Part shown: piece after piece, positions 1-9,721 of the stretch
Numbering within the stretch: the first letter of the stretch is position 1
How the letters are laid out: each line of letters starts with the position of its first letter
Origin: Batkoa obscura
Taxonomy: Eukaryota; Entomophthoromycota; Entomophthoromycetes; Entomophthorales; Batkoaceae
Direction: 5' to 3'
NCBI GenBank assembly: GCA_030770535.1
Contig: JASVEC010000002.1
Coordinates: 1,488,001-1,552,000 of the forward strand
Length of the DNA: 64,000 nt
Notes under the pieces: model-generated
Database searches by the model: none
Told to the model about the DNA's origin: nothing
Seen by the model: only the letters and a program-made list of their open reading frames with translations
Position numbers and translations under genes: made by a program

Positions 1-313
1 ATAGATAGTACTGATGTAAAATTTACGTAAAATACTATCAAGAAAACTAAGTAGCTTTATTGAATGTACGAGATATCAGGGAATAATTTAGTTAAAAAAC
101 CCCAAGCTATACTATGTTCTAAAATCTCTTTTATACTTTGACAAGTACAAATATTAAAACGGGAAGATAATATTCTTTGGGATAAAGCTAAAAATTCTCA
201 TAGCAAATCAAACTAAGAGCGTGGAATTGACTGTCTCTGAACTCGAGAACATAACAACCTAAGTGATTATTATGCTATAGTCAACCATGGAGCTGACAAA
301 GCGATATTTTACA
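1..313 (+). mobile_element. Solo LTR, 3' part (copy A), cut by window start
   Basis: This stretch matches the 3' two thirds of the roughly 463-bp LTR family seen at 21622, 23175 and 55242, in the same orientation as the 21622 copy. It ends near the shared terminus GCGATATTT(T/C)ACA. No gag or pol sequence follows, so it reads as a fossil solo LTR. It is more diverged from the 21622 and 23175 copies than those two are from each other, so it is probably older. Confidence 0.75.
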
Positions 314-1379
314 ATATATAACATTGACACGTATAATCTCTATTATAAATAATGAAAAATATTTATTTTGTTGTGTAAAAAAATATTAATATAATATGGA
401 TATTAAAAAATTATTCTTTCTACTTTATTTTTTAATAGAAACAAAAATGTTCTACAGTAATGAACGCTTATTTTAGGATATAGGTAGTATGTCAAATCAT
501 TTTGAACATGGTTTATCATTATTGTTTAAATATTATTAATAGTTTTAAACTTATCAAAAATTCTATTTAAAAAATAGGCTTTATTATCAAAATCATAATA
601 ATTAACATGTTTCTGTTAAATTTTCCTAAACAGAATTTGGCATTTTAATTTTGCACTCATAAATTTAATCATAACTTTTTGTGTTATATTCAACAAATAC
701 AAATCTAAAGTTCAGCTCTACCTTTAGATATACTTGATAGTAAATATATTTGGTCAAATTGTTTATTAAATAAAAAAGAATTCATTCATTATTTACTTTA
801 GTTTCCAAATGATAATATTTTAATTCAAAGCAAAACTAGAAACAAATTAAACTAGACTTGAAATCAATTTAATTTCCAAAATTAGCAAATATCAATCATA
901 ACATCAAAACAGAATATACTATTATTACATTTTAAACGTAGATTGGACTTTTTAATTTTGTATTTGTTAGATACAAAAATAGAAAATTTTTAGATAATAA
1001 ATTCAGTAAATACAAAATTTAAAAGCCCAATTCACGTTCAAAATATAGTAGTAATAAAATAAGTTGAACTCAAAAACCGCTCGATTAAAAAAGCGGTTTA
1101 TTTCAAAATAAAAATAATGAAAATTTGATAAGTGTTGAGTAAACGATTATAAGAAGAGGTAACTAAGTGGAAGTAAAATACAAAAAACATTAGGGTAAAA
1201 AAAAGTAAATTAAACTTTTAAAAAAAGATAAATTCAAAACTATATAAATAGTCAAGAGAATAAAGAGGGATTTAGTAGAACTAATAATTTATTTCATTTA
1301 TAGTATTTAACTCCTTACTGTCCTTAATAATTATCTAATATACTTAATTTTCTAATAATTTTCTAATATCTATACAAAC
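314..1379. other. AT-rich intergenic region
   Basis: Noncoding as far as can be seen. It holds an AAGTGGAAGT stretch near 1166 and the TATA box of the next gene (1241). No RNA gene or repeat copy is recognised. Confidence 0.6.
1241..1250 (+). promoter_or_regulatory. TATA box of the 1380 gene
   Basis: TATATAAATA lies 139 bp upstream of the ATG. The same element occurs at a similar distance before the other genes of this array. Confidence 0.55.
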
Positions 1380-1871
1380 ATGAAATTTAATGTAGTAATC
1401 TTTACACTTTACACTTTATGCACCATTGGTGCCTCACCCCTTCAGCGTAAAGCAGACGCTGGTTTATTGGGCGGTTTATTAGGCAGTGTTTTAGGTGGTG
1501 GATCCGATGGTGGATTATTGGAATCCTTAACAGGTGGGGGCGGGCCAATTGGGGGGCTACTTAATGGAGTAACTGGAGGGACTGGGGGGACTGGAGGTTT
1601 ACTTGGTGGTGTTGTAGGTGGTAACAATGATGGATTATTATCCAATTTACCAGTCACCGGAGGTAATAAAAACAAAATGACAGTTGGTAATGGGATTGTT
1701 ACTAGCCTCCCAATGGATGAAACACCAATTGGTAGAGGAAGTAATAATAATGGATTGTTAGGGGGGATTCCAGTGGCTGGAGAAATTTTAGGTAGACCTG
1801 GCAATAATGGGTTGGTTTCAGGGATTCCAGTAGCTGGTAATATTCTTTCTGACATTGGAGTTGGAGTTTAG
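1380..1871 (+). CDS. Small secreted Gly/Leu-rich precursor, family A (163 aa)
   Basis: I do not recognise a named family. The protein starts with a hydrophobic signal peptide (about residues 1-19) followed by SPLQRKA, a possible Kex2-type site. The body is Gly/Leu rich and has the family signature GGGSDGGLLE and then GPIGGLL (about residues 39-61). A second conserved patch, GNGIVTSLPMDE, sits near residue 105. The last 40 residues hold two copies of a tail motif, GLLGGIPVAGEILG and GLVSGIPVAGNILSDIG, that arose by a short tandem duplication visible in the DNA. No introns are needed. It is the first and most complete member of a same-strand array of five paralogues. Function unknown; a surface, matrix or membrane-active role would be inference. 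Confidence 0.8.
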   Translation: MKFNVVIFTLYTLCTIGASPLQRKADAGLLGGLLGSVLGGGSDGGLLESLTGGGGPIGGLLNGVTGGTGGTGGLLGGVVGGNNDGLLSNLPVTGGNKNKMTVGNGIVTSLPMDETPIGRGSNNNGLLGGIPVAGEILGRPGNNGLVSGIPVAGNILSDIGVGV

Positions 1872-1921
1872 TTAATATTTTTTAAATAAAATTAATATTT
1901 GTTTTAAATTTCACTAATATT

Positions 1922-2025
1922 ATATGGGGATGTTTTTTTTGGCTTCATTTTTTCCATCTTTTAAGCGCCATTTGAGCGGAAAAATTATTAGCAAAATTCT
2001 TAAACACAAAAATACATCCCCATAT
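1922..2025 (+). mobile_element. MITE copy 1 (about 105 bp)
   Basis: Runs from ATATGGGGATG to CATCCCCATAT. Its core, TTTTAAGCGC and GCGGAAAAATT, is shared with about 20 other copies in the window. It has no coding capacity. Confidence 0.85.
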
Positions 2026-2127
2026 GGGGCTGTTTTTTTTAGTTTCATTATTTTTCCATTTTTTAAGCGCTATTTATGTGGAAAAATTGTCAGTAAAATT
2101 CTTAAATACAAAAATACATCCCCATAT
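2022..2127 (+). mobile_element. MITE copy 2, tandem with copy 1
   Basis: Same orientation as copy 1. The two share a single ATAT at the junction, where CCCCATATGGGG is seen. Confidence 0.85.
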
Positions 2128-2792
2128 AATATTCGTAATCTGGTGTTTTATCTTCTGTATACAAATATCAAGACTTTATTATTTATTATTTAAATTGAAT
2201 AAGATTTATTAAAAATAATAAAAATAAAATAAATAAGAGATCAAATTGGTGATAAAAAAAGAGATAATATACTTTCCTATTTGGTATGACACCCTAATTC
2301 AACGCATAACTAACGAAAGCTCTAGATGTCCCCCCTTCCCTTACCTTGAGCATTTGTAATAGTCGTGAGAATTTCTTAATATTGTTTCAATTAAAGTCAT
2401 CATAATCTATAAACTCTAAATAATCAACAAGATTTCAAAAAGATTATGATTGAAATAAATATTGGTTGACACTATGCTATTAACATTTAGAATTTAACTG
2501 TCAACTTATTTTAATTAATGAAAATAGACTAGAATTAATTAATGGATTTAGATCATTGAGTGATTTAGTTATTTTTAAAACAATTTTTATTACTATTTGA
2601 TACACTACTAGATGCCCTAGCTTTCTTAACTTAAACTACATTCTAGTGTAGGCTTAAAATTTTTATTAAAGTAATCTAACTAAATTAAAATTTAATATAT
2701 TAAAGTGACCCATTAAGTAAAAATCAACATTTAGAGGCTTATTAGAAAAGGTATTATAAATGCAATAAATATTAATAGAATATTAAAAACAG

Positions 2793-2800
2793 TATATAAA
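2793..2800 (+). promoter_or_regulatory. TATA box of the 2885 gene
   Basis: TATATAAA 92 bp before the ATG, followed by AAGTCAAAAGAATAAA, which resembles the sequence after the TATA box of the 1380 gene. Confidence 0.5.
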
Positions 2801-2884
2801 AAGTCAAAAGAATAAAAAATCAGTTTTCTATTTTCGTACTAAAAACATCTAAATTCTTACTTTGATAGTATTAATTAAATTATC

Positions 2885-3199
2885 ATGAAATTCAAAAATC
2901 TAATCCTTATCCCGACTACCTTCTATACCGTCTTTTCCATCCCCTTACAGCATAGAGACAATAATCCGTTGGATGGTTTATTAAATATGATTATGGGTGG
3001 GGGTTCCGATGGTGGTATTTTAGAATCCTTGTTTGGTGGTAGTGGTCCTATTGCAGGATTAATAGCCAATATTAACAACCAAGGAGACAATAAAGCATTA
3101 AAAGCTAATTTATTAGTAACTAGTAACAATTTAAACAAAAAAGAAATTGGCAATGGAGTTATTAATGATCTTTTGATACATGAGGAGAATTCTCATTAG
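2885..3199 (+). CDS. Small secreted Gly-rich precursor, family A (104 aa)
   Basis: A signal peptide (about residues 1-19) is followed by IPLQHRDNN, the equivalent of the LQRR site of its paralogues but with a single Arg and His. The family signature is clear: GGGSDGGILESLFGGSGPI at about residues 38-56. The conserved GNGVINDL patch is near the C terminus. The protein stops before the IPVAG-type tail found in the 1380 gene, yet a matching tail-like stretch lies about 30-70 nt past the stop. It is therefore probably a shortened paralogue. Single exon. Confidence 0.75.
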   Translation: MKFKNLILIPTTFYTVFSIPLQHRDNNPLDGLLNMIMGGGSDGGILESLFGGSGPIAGLIANINNQGDNKALKANLLVTSNNLNKKEIGNGVINDLLIHEENSH

Positions 3200-4273
3200 A
3201 TATGAGGATAATAAGATTAAAGAGTAAAGTTTCATTGACTGGAAAGATACTGACTGATATTGGGTTGGAGTTTAAATAACTTTTTTTAATAAAATGGGGT
3301 TTGAAGCTTTATTTTCTTAATTCTATTAATACATTGAATGGTTTAAATATAATATGAGCTTGCCTAGTATTAATTTAGTTACTAAGTTCAAGGCAGAAAG
3401 ATTACCAAATGGTCACTATTCCATAACATTTAAAAACATTGTAATTAACAATCAATTAATCCAAACTAATTAACAAATCTCAAAAACGATTAATAGGGTA
3501 AATAAACTAGAAAATAAATTATTGCCGATTATAGTCCAAATAATAATATTATTTCAGTCAAGATAAAATTCAAACTCAATTCGAATTCAAGATAATTTAC
3601 TTAATCTTATTAAAGTTCTAACATTGATAATTCATATATGTAGTTCTTGTTTATTGAACTTTTTTGTTCTTTTTTATATCCAGTAAAAATCATATATTAA
3701 AAATCACTTTAAATTAAATGCTTGATTATAAAATTCAAGAAATGGATCTGAAGTTGAAGTTTATTGAATTTTAATAAAGCAATTGAAAAAGCGTCCATCT
3801 TCTTTAGTTTTCCACCTATATTCTAAGTTTTGTGTAAAAGTGAAGATCGGAGAAATATTGTACCTATGGATAAACTAATCCGTCTATGAAAACAAATTAA
3901 TATTAACTTATCCATTGTTAGTAATACATATCTATTAATAAATAAAAGTATATTATTATTGATTGAAAACTTAAAATAGCATTAATTAATGGAAATTAAA
4001 TCCAATATTATATATTAAAAAGTGGCATTAACTAAACTGGGAGGGTTTGACTTCAAATAAAAAAATAAAAATAATAAAACTAGATAAAAATAATATTATT
4101 AAACTAAGTTAGAATACTATATAAATACACCTAAAAATAAGCTTTTAACTTTTAAAATCAACTGAAAACTAATTAGTATATCTATTGTTAATATTTGTAT
4201 TCAACTTAATATCTTAATATCTTAGTATTTTTAATTATATAATAACATCATTTCAATTTCAAATATCAAAGCT
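3200..4273. other. AT-rich intergenic region
   Basis: Begins with sequence resembling the tail of the 1380 gene (about 3225-3280), then AT-rich DNA. The shared promoter block of the next gene lies at 4018-4125. Confidence 0.55.
4038..4125 (+). promoter_or_regulatory. Shared upstream G-rich box and TATA of the 4274 gene
   Basis: TGGGAGGGTTT at 4038 is preceded by AAAAAGTGG and followed by a TATATAAA at 4118. Nearly the same block precedes the 7627 gene. G-runs are rare in this AT-rich DNA, so a shared upstream activating element is plausible. Confidence 0.45.
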
Positions 4274-4585
4274 ATGAACTTGATCTCAATAATCTTAGTT
4301 TTCTTTACTTTCTATTCCGTTATATGTTTCCCTCTTGGACGACGAGCTAATAGTCCAAACCCTATGAACGGATTAGTCGACTTAATGATGGGTCAAGGCT
4401 CCGAAGGTGGTTTATTAGAACTATTGTTTAATGGTAATGGACCTATTGGAAGTTTAATTTATAATGCAGCCAAATTATCGAGTGGCGAAGTTGGTAGTGG
4501 CAATCATGGTTTAAGAGCTAACTTATCAGTGGGAAAGGGCCAAAGAAATAACAAAGTTGGGAATGGAGTTGTTGATAATCTTTGA
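4274..4585 (+). CDS. Small secreted Gly-rich precursor, family A (103 aa)
   Basis: A signal peptide ends near residue 19 at ICFPLGRRANS, with a dibasic RR. The signature is GQGSEGGLLELLFNGNGPI (about residues 39-57), then a stretch AAKLSSGEVGSGNHGLR that is close to the same region of the 7627 gene, so these two are the nearest relatives in the array. The protein ends at GNGVVDNL without the IPVAG tail. Single exon. Function unknown. Confidence 0.75.
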   Translation: MNLISIILVFFTFYSVICFPLGRRANSPNPMNGLVDLMMGQGSEGGLLELLFNGNGPIGSLIYNAAKLSSGEVGSGNHGLRANLSVGKGQRNNKVGNGVVDNL

Positions 4586-5540
4586 AGAAATCGAAGAAAT
4601 TCTCAATTGATTTAAAGAGAGACAGGAGTGTGGGATTTTTGACTAAGTTCGTTATGGGCCATTGGTGGTTGGGCTTGGTACCTAATTTAAACCTTTTTTT
4701 ATTAAAACTATTTTTAAGCTTTGAAGCTAATAGCGTTATTACTCTTCCTACTACAATTTTTGCTTTAGTCCAAAAAAAATCGCCTGGTCTATGATTCAAA
4801 AGAGATTTCGTCTGATTTTGATAAACCAAGGCAAAAATTATGAGAGAAGTATATTTTTTATCCACTGTTTTTTATTTTTAGAACAATTTAAAATTTTACT
4901 AAAATTTTCAAATAAAAGAGCTTTCTATTTTTAGATACTCATGCTTGGTTTACTTTGCAGTAAATTAACTTAAAATTAAGCTTTAAGTTTAGTCAAACAT
5001 ATATAGTAGATATTTAGTTGATTTTTATAATTAAATAATAACATTTCATTAAAAAGCTTTATATTAGTATTTTTAATTTTAATTTTAATTTTAAACTAGT
5101 TTATTAAATTCTATTTAACATGCTAAGTACTGTCTTGATTTGTATACCATAATAATTTTAACTATTGAAAGTTTTTATTAAAATAAATCTATTAAAAATC
5201 ATACCTTATAAAAACCTTAAAATTTTTTTATTAGCTATGTAAAATATTTATTCTAAAATAAACCTTGATTTGACTTTCGTTAAAAACAAAGATAAAAACT
5301 TTTGAATATATATAATATTATAGTATTATAATATAGTAAATTAGTTAAAAGCATTGTTTATTTATGAAATTTTATAGTTTTATAATTTTAAATAACAATT
5401 TTATAAATTTGATACTATTAACTAATATTGATTATATAATTTTAGTCAATATTAAATTCTAAGATCAACATCCTAGGCGTACTTTTAGTTTAATACCTCT
5501 ATAACAATCCATTTTAATGTAATAAATTTTTATTCGTAAT

Positions 5541-5640
5541 AAGGGGATGTATTTTTGTGTTTAAGAATTTACTAACAGTTTTTCGCCTAAATTTGTTTAA
5601 AAGGTAGAAAAAGTGATGAAGCCAAAAAAAACGTCCCCAT
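5541..5640 (-). mobile_element. MITE copy 3
   Basis: AGGGGATGTATTTTTGTG to ACGTCCCCAT, reverse orientation. The central palindromic part is more diverged than in most copies. Confidence 0.8.
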
Positions 5641-6482
5641 AAGTTAGTTGAATAAATAAATAAACTTGTTTAAATATTTAAATTATTTGTTTTCATAATA
5701 TAAAAGCAATACCTAGTGGTTAGAATTAAAAGCAGTTTTTGCTTGATTAACTAGCTATAAATTGAAGAATCCTAATTTGTATAAGATAGACTTGAATTAT
5801 AAAAAGTCAAATATAATAAATTACAAGCTATATAGAACAAATAAAACAAAAGATATTGCTATAAAATCTATACAAAATGCTATTAGAAAAACTTAGCAAC
5901 TTTGTTAAAAATACAATATCAGAAAATACTTTAAAAAAAAATTAAGTTGTTATATTAAAAAAACTTACACTTTAACTAAATGGTTATATATAAAAACATA
6001 ATAATAGTTATTTTTTATTATAGTTACGAAATATAAATATCAAAAGAACAAAGCGATGTTCCTTGTAATTAAATAGTAAATATTTTTATAGCAAATTAAA
6101 ATAAAAAACTCTGAATTAGTTATATTATATAAATCATAATTAAATTGATTATAAAGCTGATAAAGCAACATTTCACAACTATTATTAGTTTATAATAATC
6201 TTAATAAAAATGCTATCAATGATTTTTTAAAGCAAATTCAAATTTAAAAAAATTTTAAAAGGTGATATAGCAAAAAATTAAGGTCAAGTCAAATTTAGCT
6301 ATATAAAGTTATATAAAAGAGGGGTTGTAGCTTGCAAAATACAGCACTTTAAAATAAAAGAATTTAGCAATACCAAAATAATAAAACGCCTATAAGTGAC
6401 TTATACCTGATTTGACTTTTTTAAATTAATTGACTGTTTACCTAAATATAATTTTAACTAAATATAAAACTATAGGTTAGAT

Positions 6483-6580
6483 AAGGGAATGTTTTTTGGC
6501 CTGATCACTTTTTCCATTTTTTAAGCGCTATTTGAGTGGAAAATTTAGTAAAATTCTTAAACACAAAAATATAGCCTCGT
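6483..6580 (+). mobile_element. MITE copy 4, decayed ends
   Basis: Forward copy with the core TTTTTAAGCGCTATTTGAG. Both terminal G/C runs are altered, which suggests an older insertion. Confidence 0.75.
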
Positions 6581-6590
6581 AAGCTGTTAA

Positions 6591-6830
6591 GTCTATATTA
6601 CAAGGTTTTATGAAATAAAAACACATATTCAACAAATAAAAGATTTACAGCTAAATAAGCAAATGGGGATGTATTTTTGTATTTAAGAATTTTACTAGTA
6701 ATTTTTCCACTCAAATAGCGCTTAAAAGATGGAAAAAGTAATGAAGTCAAAAAAAACACTCCCAAATATTGATTTTTAATAACTTTGTAACTCTATTATG
6801 ATCTAATTTGTGATAAGTTTAAAGCTAAAT
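6591..6830 (+). repeat. Left arm of inverted repeat, interrupted by MITE copy 5
   Basis: Without the inserted MITE this arm of about 134 nt matches the reverse complement of 6966-7102 with roughly seven mismatches, mostly transitions. The two arms are separated by about 135 bp. Confidence 0.8.
6662..6767 (-). mobile_element. MITE copy 5, inside an inverted-repeat arm
   Basis: Reverse copy from AAATGGGGATG to CACTCCCAAAT. The other arm of the inverted repeat has the same flanks joined without the element, so insertion came after the inverted duplication. Comparison with the empty site implies a short AT-rich target duplication (AAT or AAAT). Confidence 0.85.
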
Positions 6831-6965
6831 ACTTGCTAATTTTGCTTTTTAATATATATAGTCTTAACTTTACTTAATTTTAGCAAAAATTTATTGAATA
6901 AACTGTTAAGTATATCGCAATGCAATTATAAGGTTACTACAGTTAAGAAAAATCTTTGCTTGCTA

Positions 6966-7102
6966 ATTTAGCTTCAAAATTATCGCAAATTAGATCGTAA
7001 TAGAGTTACAAAGTTATTAAGAATCAATATTTGCTTATTTAGCTGTAAATCTTTTATTTGTTGAATATGTATTTTTATTTCATAAAACCTTGTAATATAA
7101 AC
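6966..7102 (-). repeat. Right arm of inverted repeat (empty MITE site)
   Basis: Reverse complement of 6591-6830 minus the MITE. The uninterrupted junction is at about 7025-7035. Confidence 0.8.
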
Positions 7103-7446
7103 CTATACCCTATATGCAAGTTTCATAAATTAGTTAATAACAAAAATTAGCACCAAATAGGTTGCAAAAGGGTAGAAGTGACTGTAATATAACAACTAAA
7201 AAGTTGAGTTTCATAATATTTATAACTATTTTACCTTTCAAAGATTAATATGTAAAGAATATCAAGCCTTAGGCTGAAATAGCTCCTTTTATTAAAATGA
7301 AGTAAAATTAATTAACTTGGGCATCGTCAACAATTTTGTTCCATTTATAAATATAAGTTTTTTTATTAGTTGGTAAAATATTGAAATAATATTAGACTAG
7401 TAAAGCTCAATCAATTAGTATAGATTAAAAAGTGGAAGTCAATAGT

Positions 7447-7524
7447 TGGGAGGGTTTAATATCAAAAAACATTGGTTGACTAAAAATGAACTAAATAATA
7501 AAAATTATTTGAAACCTATATAAA
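7447..7524 (+). promoter_or_regulatory. Shared upstream G-rich box and TATA of the 7627 gene
   Basis: TTGGGAGGGTTTAATATCAA at 7446, preceded by AAAAAGTGG, with TATATAAA at 7517. Closest match is the block before the 4274 gene. Confidence 0.45.
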
Positions 7525-7626
7525 AAACTAGAAAACTAAAATTTGATTTGGATTTTATATCCAAAATTAAATAATTTAATACTTTGATAGTATTATTTAT
7601 TATTTATTATTTAGAAACTTCTTATT

Positions 7627-7965
7627 ATGAAACTTCTTATACTAATCCTATTCCTTTTTGTTGTATTTCCCATTTCTCCTTTTCCCTTACAACGTAGAGC
7701 CAATACTCCAAGAGGTGGTTTGCTAAATATTTTCTTGGGTGGTGGTTCCGATGGTGGTTTATTAGAAATTTTATTTAACGGGAGTGGACCTATAGGAGGC
7801 TTAGCATTCAACGCAGCTAGACTCTCTAGTGGCGAAGTTGGGAGTGGTAATAATGGATTACGAGGTAATTTGTTAATAGGTGGAAGCCGAGGGAATAAGA
7901 AAGAAGTTGGGAATGGAATTGTAAATAGTTTACCAACGGATGAAGAAAACTTTCAGTCGATCTGA
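7627..7965 (+). CDS. Small secreted Gly-rich precursor, family A (112 aa)
   Basis: A strong signal peptide (residues 1-20) is followed by FPLQRRANT, a clear Kex2-like RR site. The signature is GGGSDGGLLEILFNGSGPIG at about residues 38-57, then SSGEVGSGNNGLRGNLL, and the conserved GNGIVNSLPTDEE near the C terminus. The protein stops shortly after that patch, but sequence resembling the IPLAG-type tail of the 1380 gene lies 25-70 nt beyond the stop. Single exon, same strand as its paralogues. Confidence 0.8.
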   Translation: MKLLILILFLFVVFPISPFPLQRRANTPRGGLLNIFLGGGSDGGLLEILFNGSGPIGGLAFNAARLSSGEVGSGNNGLRGNLLIGGSRGNKKEVGNGIVNSLPTDEENFQSI

Positions 7966-8514
7966 ATATGATAGGATAATGAATATGATTCCACTGGCTG
8001 GATATGTACTTTTAGATATAAGAGTTGAGAATATGAGGATGTTCCACTGGTTGGACATGTATATTTGAAAGTTGAACATGTACTTTCAGGTACAAGAGCT
8101 GAAGTCTAAGTGTCGAATTTTTTTAATAAAGCTATTTTGAAGTTTTTTTATTAATGAATTTTAATAACAAATCGATTGTATTTTTTACTATATTAAAAAA
8201 TGGATAAATACGAGGTGTATGAAAAAGTCAAAAGACAAAAGCAAAGATAGGGAAGTAAAATAATAAGATAATAATGAGACTACCTTTTCAATTGTTGTAA
8301 AAATGAACTAAATTAAGATACAATAGAGCAATTAGTATTATAACAAAGTTTTTTTCGTAAAGATAAATATTACACTATAGCTGATATATACGCCAAGCTT
8401 ATTGTTGATTTGATTAGTTGTTATTGAGATATAATCAAAGCTTTAAATATGTTACATTGAGGTAGCTTTTTTGTCCCAAGCTAAAAACAAGTTAAATTCT
8501 TGTTAATAATGACT

Positions 8515-8621
8515 ATATGGGGATGTATTTCTGTATTTAAGAATTTTACTAACAATTTTTCCACCCAAATAACGCTTAAAAGATGGAAAAAGTAATGAAG
8601 CCAAAAAAAACAGCCCCATAT
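8515..8621 (-). mobile_element. MITE copy 6
   Basis: ATATGGGGATG to CAGCCCCATAT, well preserved. Confidence 0.85.
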
Positions 8622-9209
8622 CTTAAAAATGAGTTATTCAATTGATGTAGAACTTTATAAGCAATATGGGGCATATTTATATATTATTAGATTTGTATGA
8701 AAAAAACCTACTTTATCAAAAAAGTTATGTCTTTGAACTTTTTAATCTATCCTCATAAGTAAAATTTAAAAAAGCATATATATAGAACATTTGTATTATA
8801 TCTATAAAAGAATTAATAATAGCAAATAAGTCAAACAAAGTAGCTTAATATAAAAGGATTTATCTATTAATTTTAATATAAAAAGAAAAAATTTTAAATA
8901 TATTAAAATCTCAATGAAATATTTTAAATTATATTTCGAAATAAAATAATAACAAATAACTCCAAGTTTCACTTTAATATAAAAAAACAAATAATGAAGA
9001 GAATACCACTAAATAACAAATCATCTCAAATAAAATAACAAATAGACATCCGCTTCAATATAAAAATAGTAATAATTATTCGATTGGCTTTACCAATCAT
9101 CAAATAAATCCCCTTTCTTTCTTAACATTACCTTTTTTATCTATTGGTAAACCTAAAAATAACTCATAAAATAATATACACCTTAGATAAATTTTTGAAT
9201 CTATTAAAC

Positions 9210-9307
9210 TGGAGGAAACTGAGTGGTATTAGTAGTTGATAGATAGATAAAAAGATAGATATAAAAAGATTGAAAATAATAATCAAACTATCAAAATAGT
9301 ATATAAA
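9210..9307 (+). promoter_or_regulatory. Upstream GGAGG box and TATA of the 9416 gene
   Basis: TGGAGGAAACTGAGTGG at 9210 and TATATAAA at 9300. The spacing to the ATG (about 205 bp for the G-rich box) fits the other members. Confidence 0.4.
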
Positions 9308-9415
9308 AAGTACATTAAGAATTCAATTTCTATCACAAATCAAATTATTTGAAATTCTTTTATATTTATTTAATTTCCAACTATTAATTAATACTCTATT
9401 GAAAACTTCAATATC

Positions 9416-9721
9416 ATGAAATATAACACTTTAGTATTATTCCTCTTTACTTCCTCCCCTATCTTTTCGCTTCCTCTTCAACGTAGAGATAATGCTAATT
9501 CTCCATTAAATAATATAGCTAACACTGTTTTTGGTTCTGGTTCTGAAGGTGGATTAATGGAACCTATCTTTGGTAATAGCAATCCGATTACTAGTATCGT
9601 TTCCACAGTCAATAGTATCACTAGTAATAATGATGAATTGGTATCAAATATAGTTTCTATTATTAATACAGATAATAATAAAGGGTATGGAATTGTTAAT
9701 CAACTTCCGATAGATGGATAA
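9416..9721 (+). CDS. Small secreted precursor, family A, divergent (101 aa)
   Basis: A signal peptide (about residues 1-19) is followed by LPLQRRDNANS with an RR site. The family signature is present in weakened form: GSGSEGGLMEPIFGNSNPI at about residues 39-57. The remainder is rich in Ser, Asn and Ile, and ends GYGIVNQLPIDG, matching the conserved GNGIVNSLP patch of the paralogues. It lacks the IPVAG tail. Single exon. Function unknown. Confidence 0.75.
   Translation: MKYNTLVLFLFTSSPIFSLPLQRRDNANSPLNNIANTVFGSGSEGGLMEPIFGNSNPITSIVSTVNSITSNNDELVSNIVSIINTDNNKGYGIVNQLPIDG

Larger units (their letters stand above)
1872..2884. other. Intergenic region with tandem MITE pair
   Basis: Contains two abutting MITE copies (1922-2127). 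The remainder is AT-rich and holds the TATA box of the next gene at 2793; nothing else is recognised. Confidence 0.6.
4586..7626. other. Long intergenic region with MITEs and an inverted repeat
   Basis: About 3 kb without a supported gene. It holds three MITE copies (5541, 6483, 6662), an inverted repeat with arms at 6591-6830 and 6966-7102, and the promoter block of the next gene at about 7430-7524. Confidence 0.65.
7966..9415. other. AT-rich intergenic region with one MITE
   Basis: Holds tail-like sequence just after the 7627 gene, one MITE (8515) and a promoter block at 9210-9307. No other gene is supported. Confidence 0.6.

Noticed and set aside
1442-1855. Pro-rich minus-strand open frame opposite the 1380 gene
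   Set aside because: It is the antisense shadow of the Gly-rich gene (GGN codons read as Pro). It has no own start context, TATA or signal peptide.
8802-8990. Minus-strand 62-codon hydrophobic frame
   Set aside because: AT-driven, no conserved residues.
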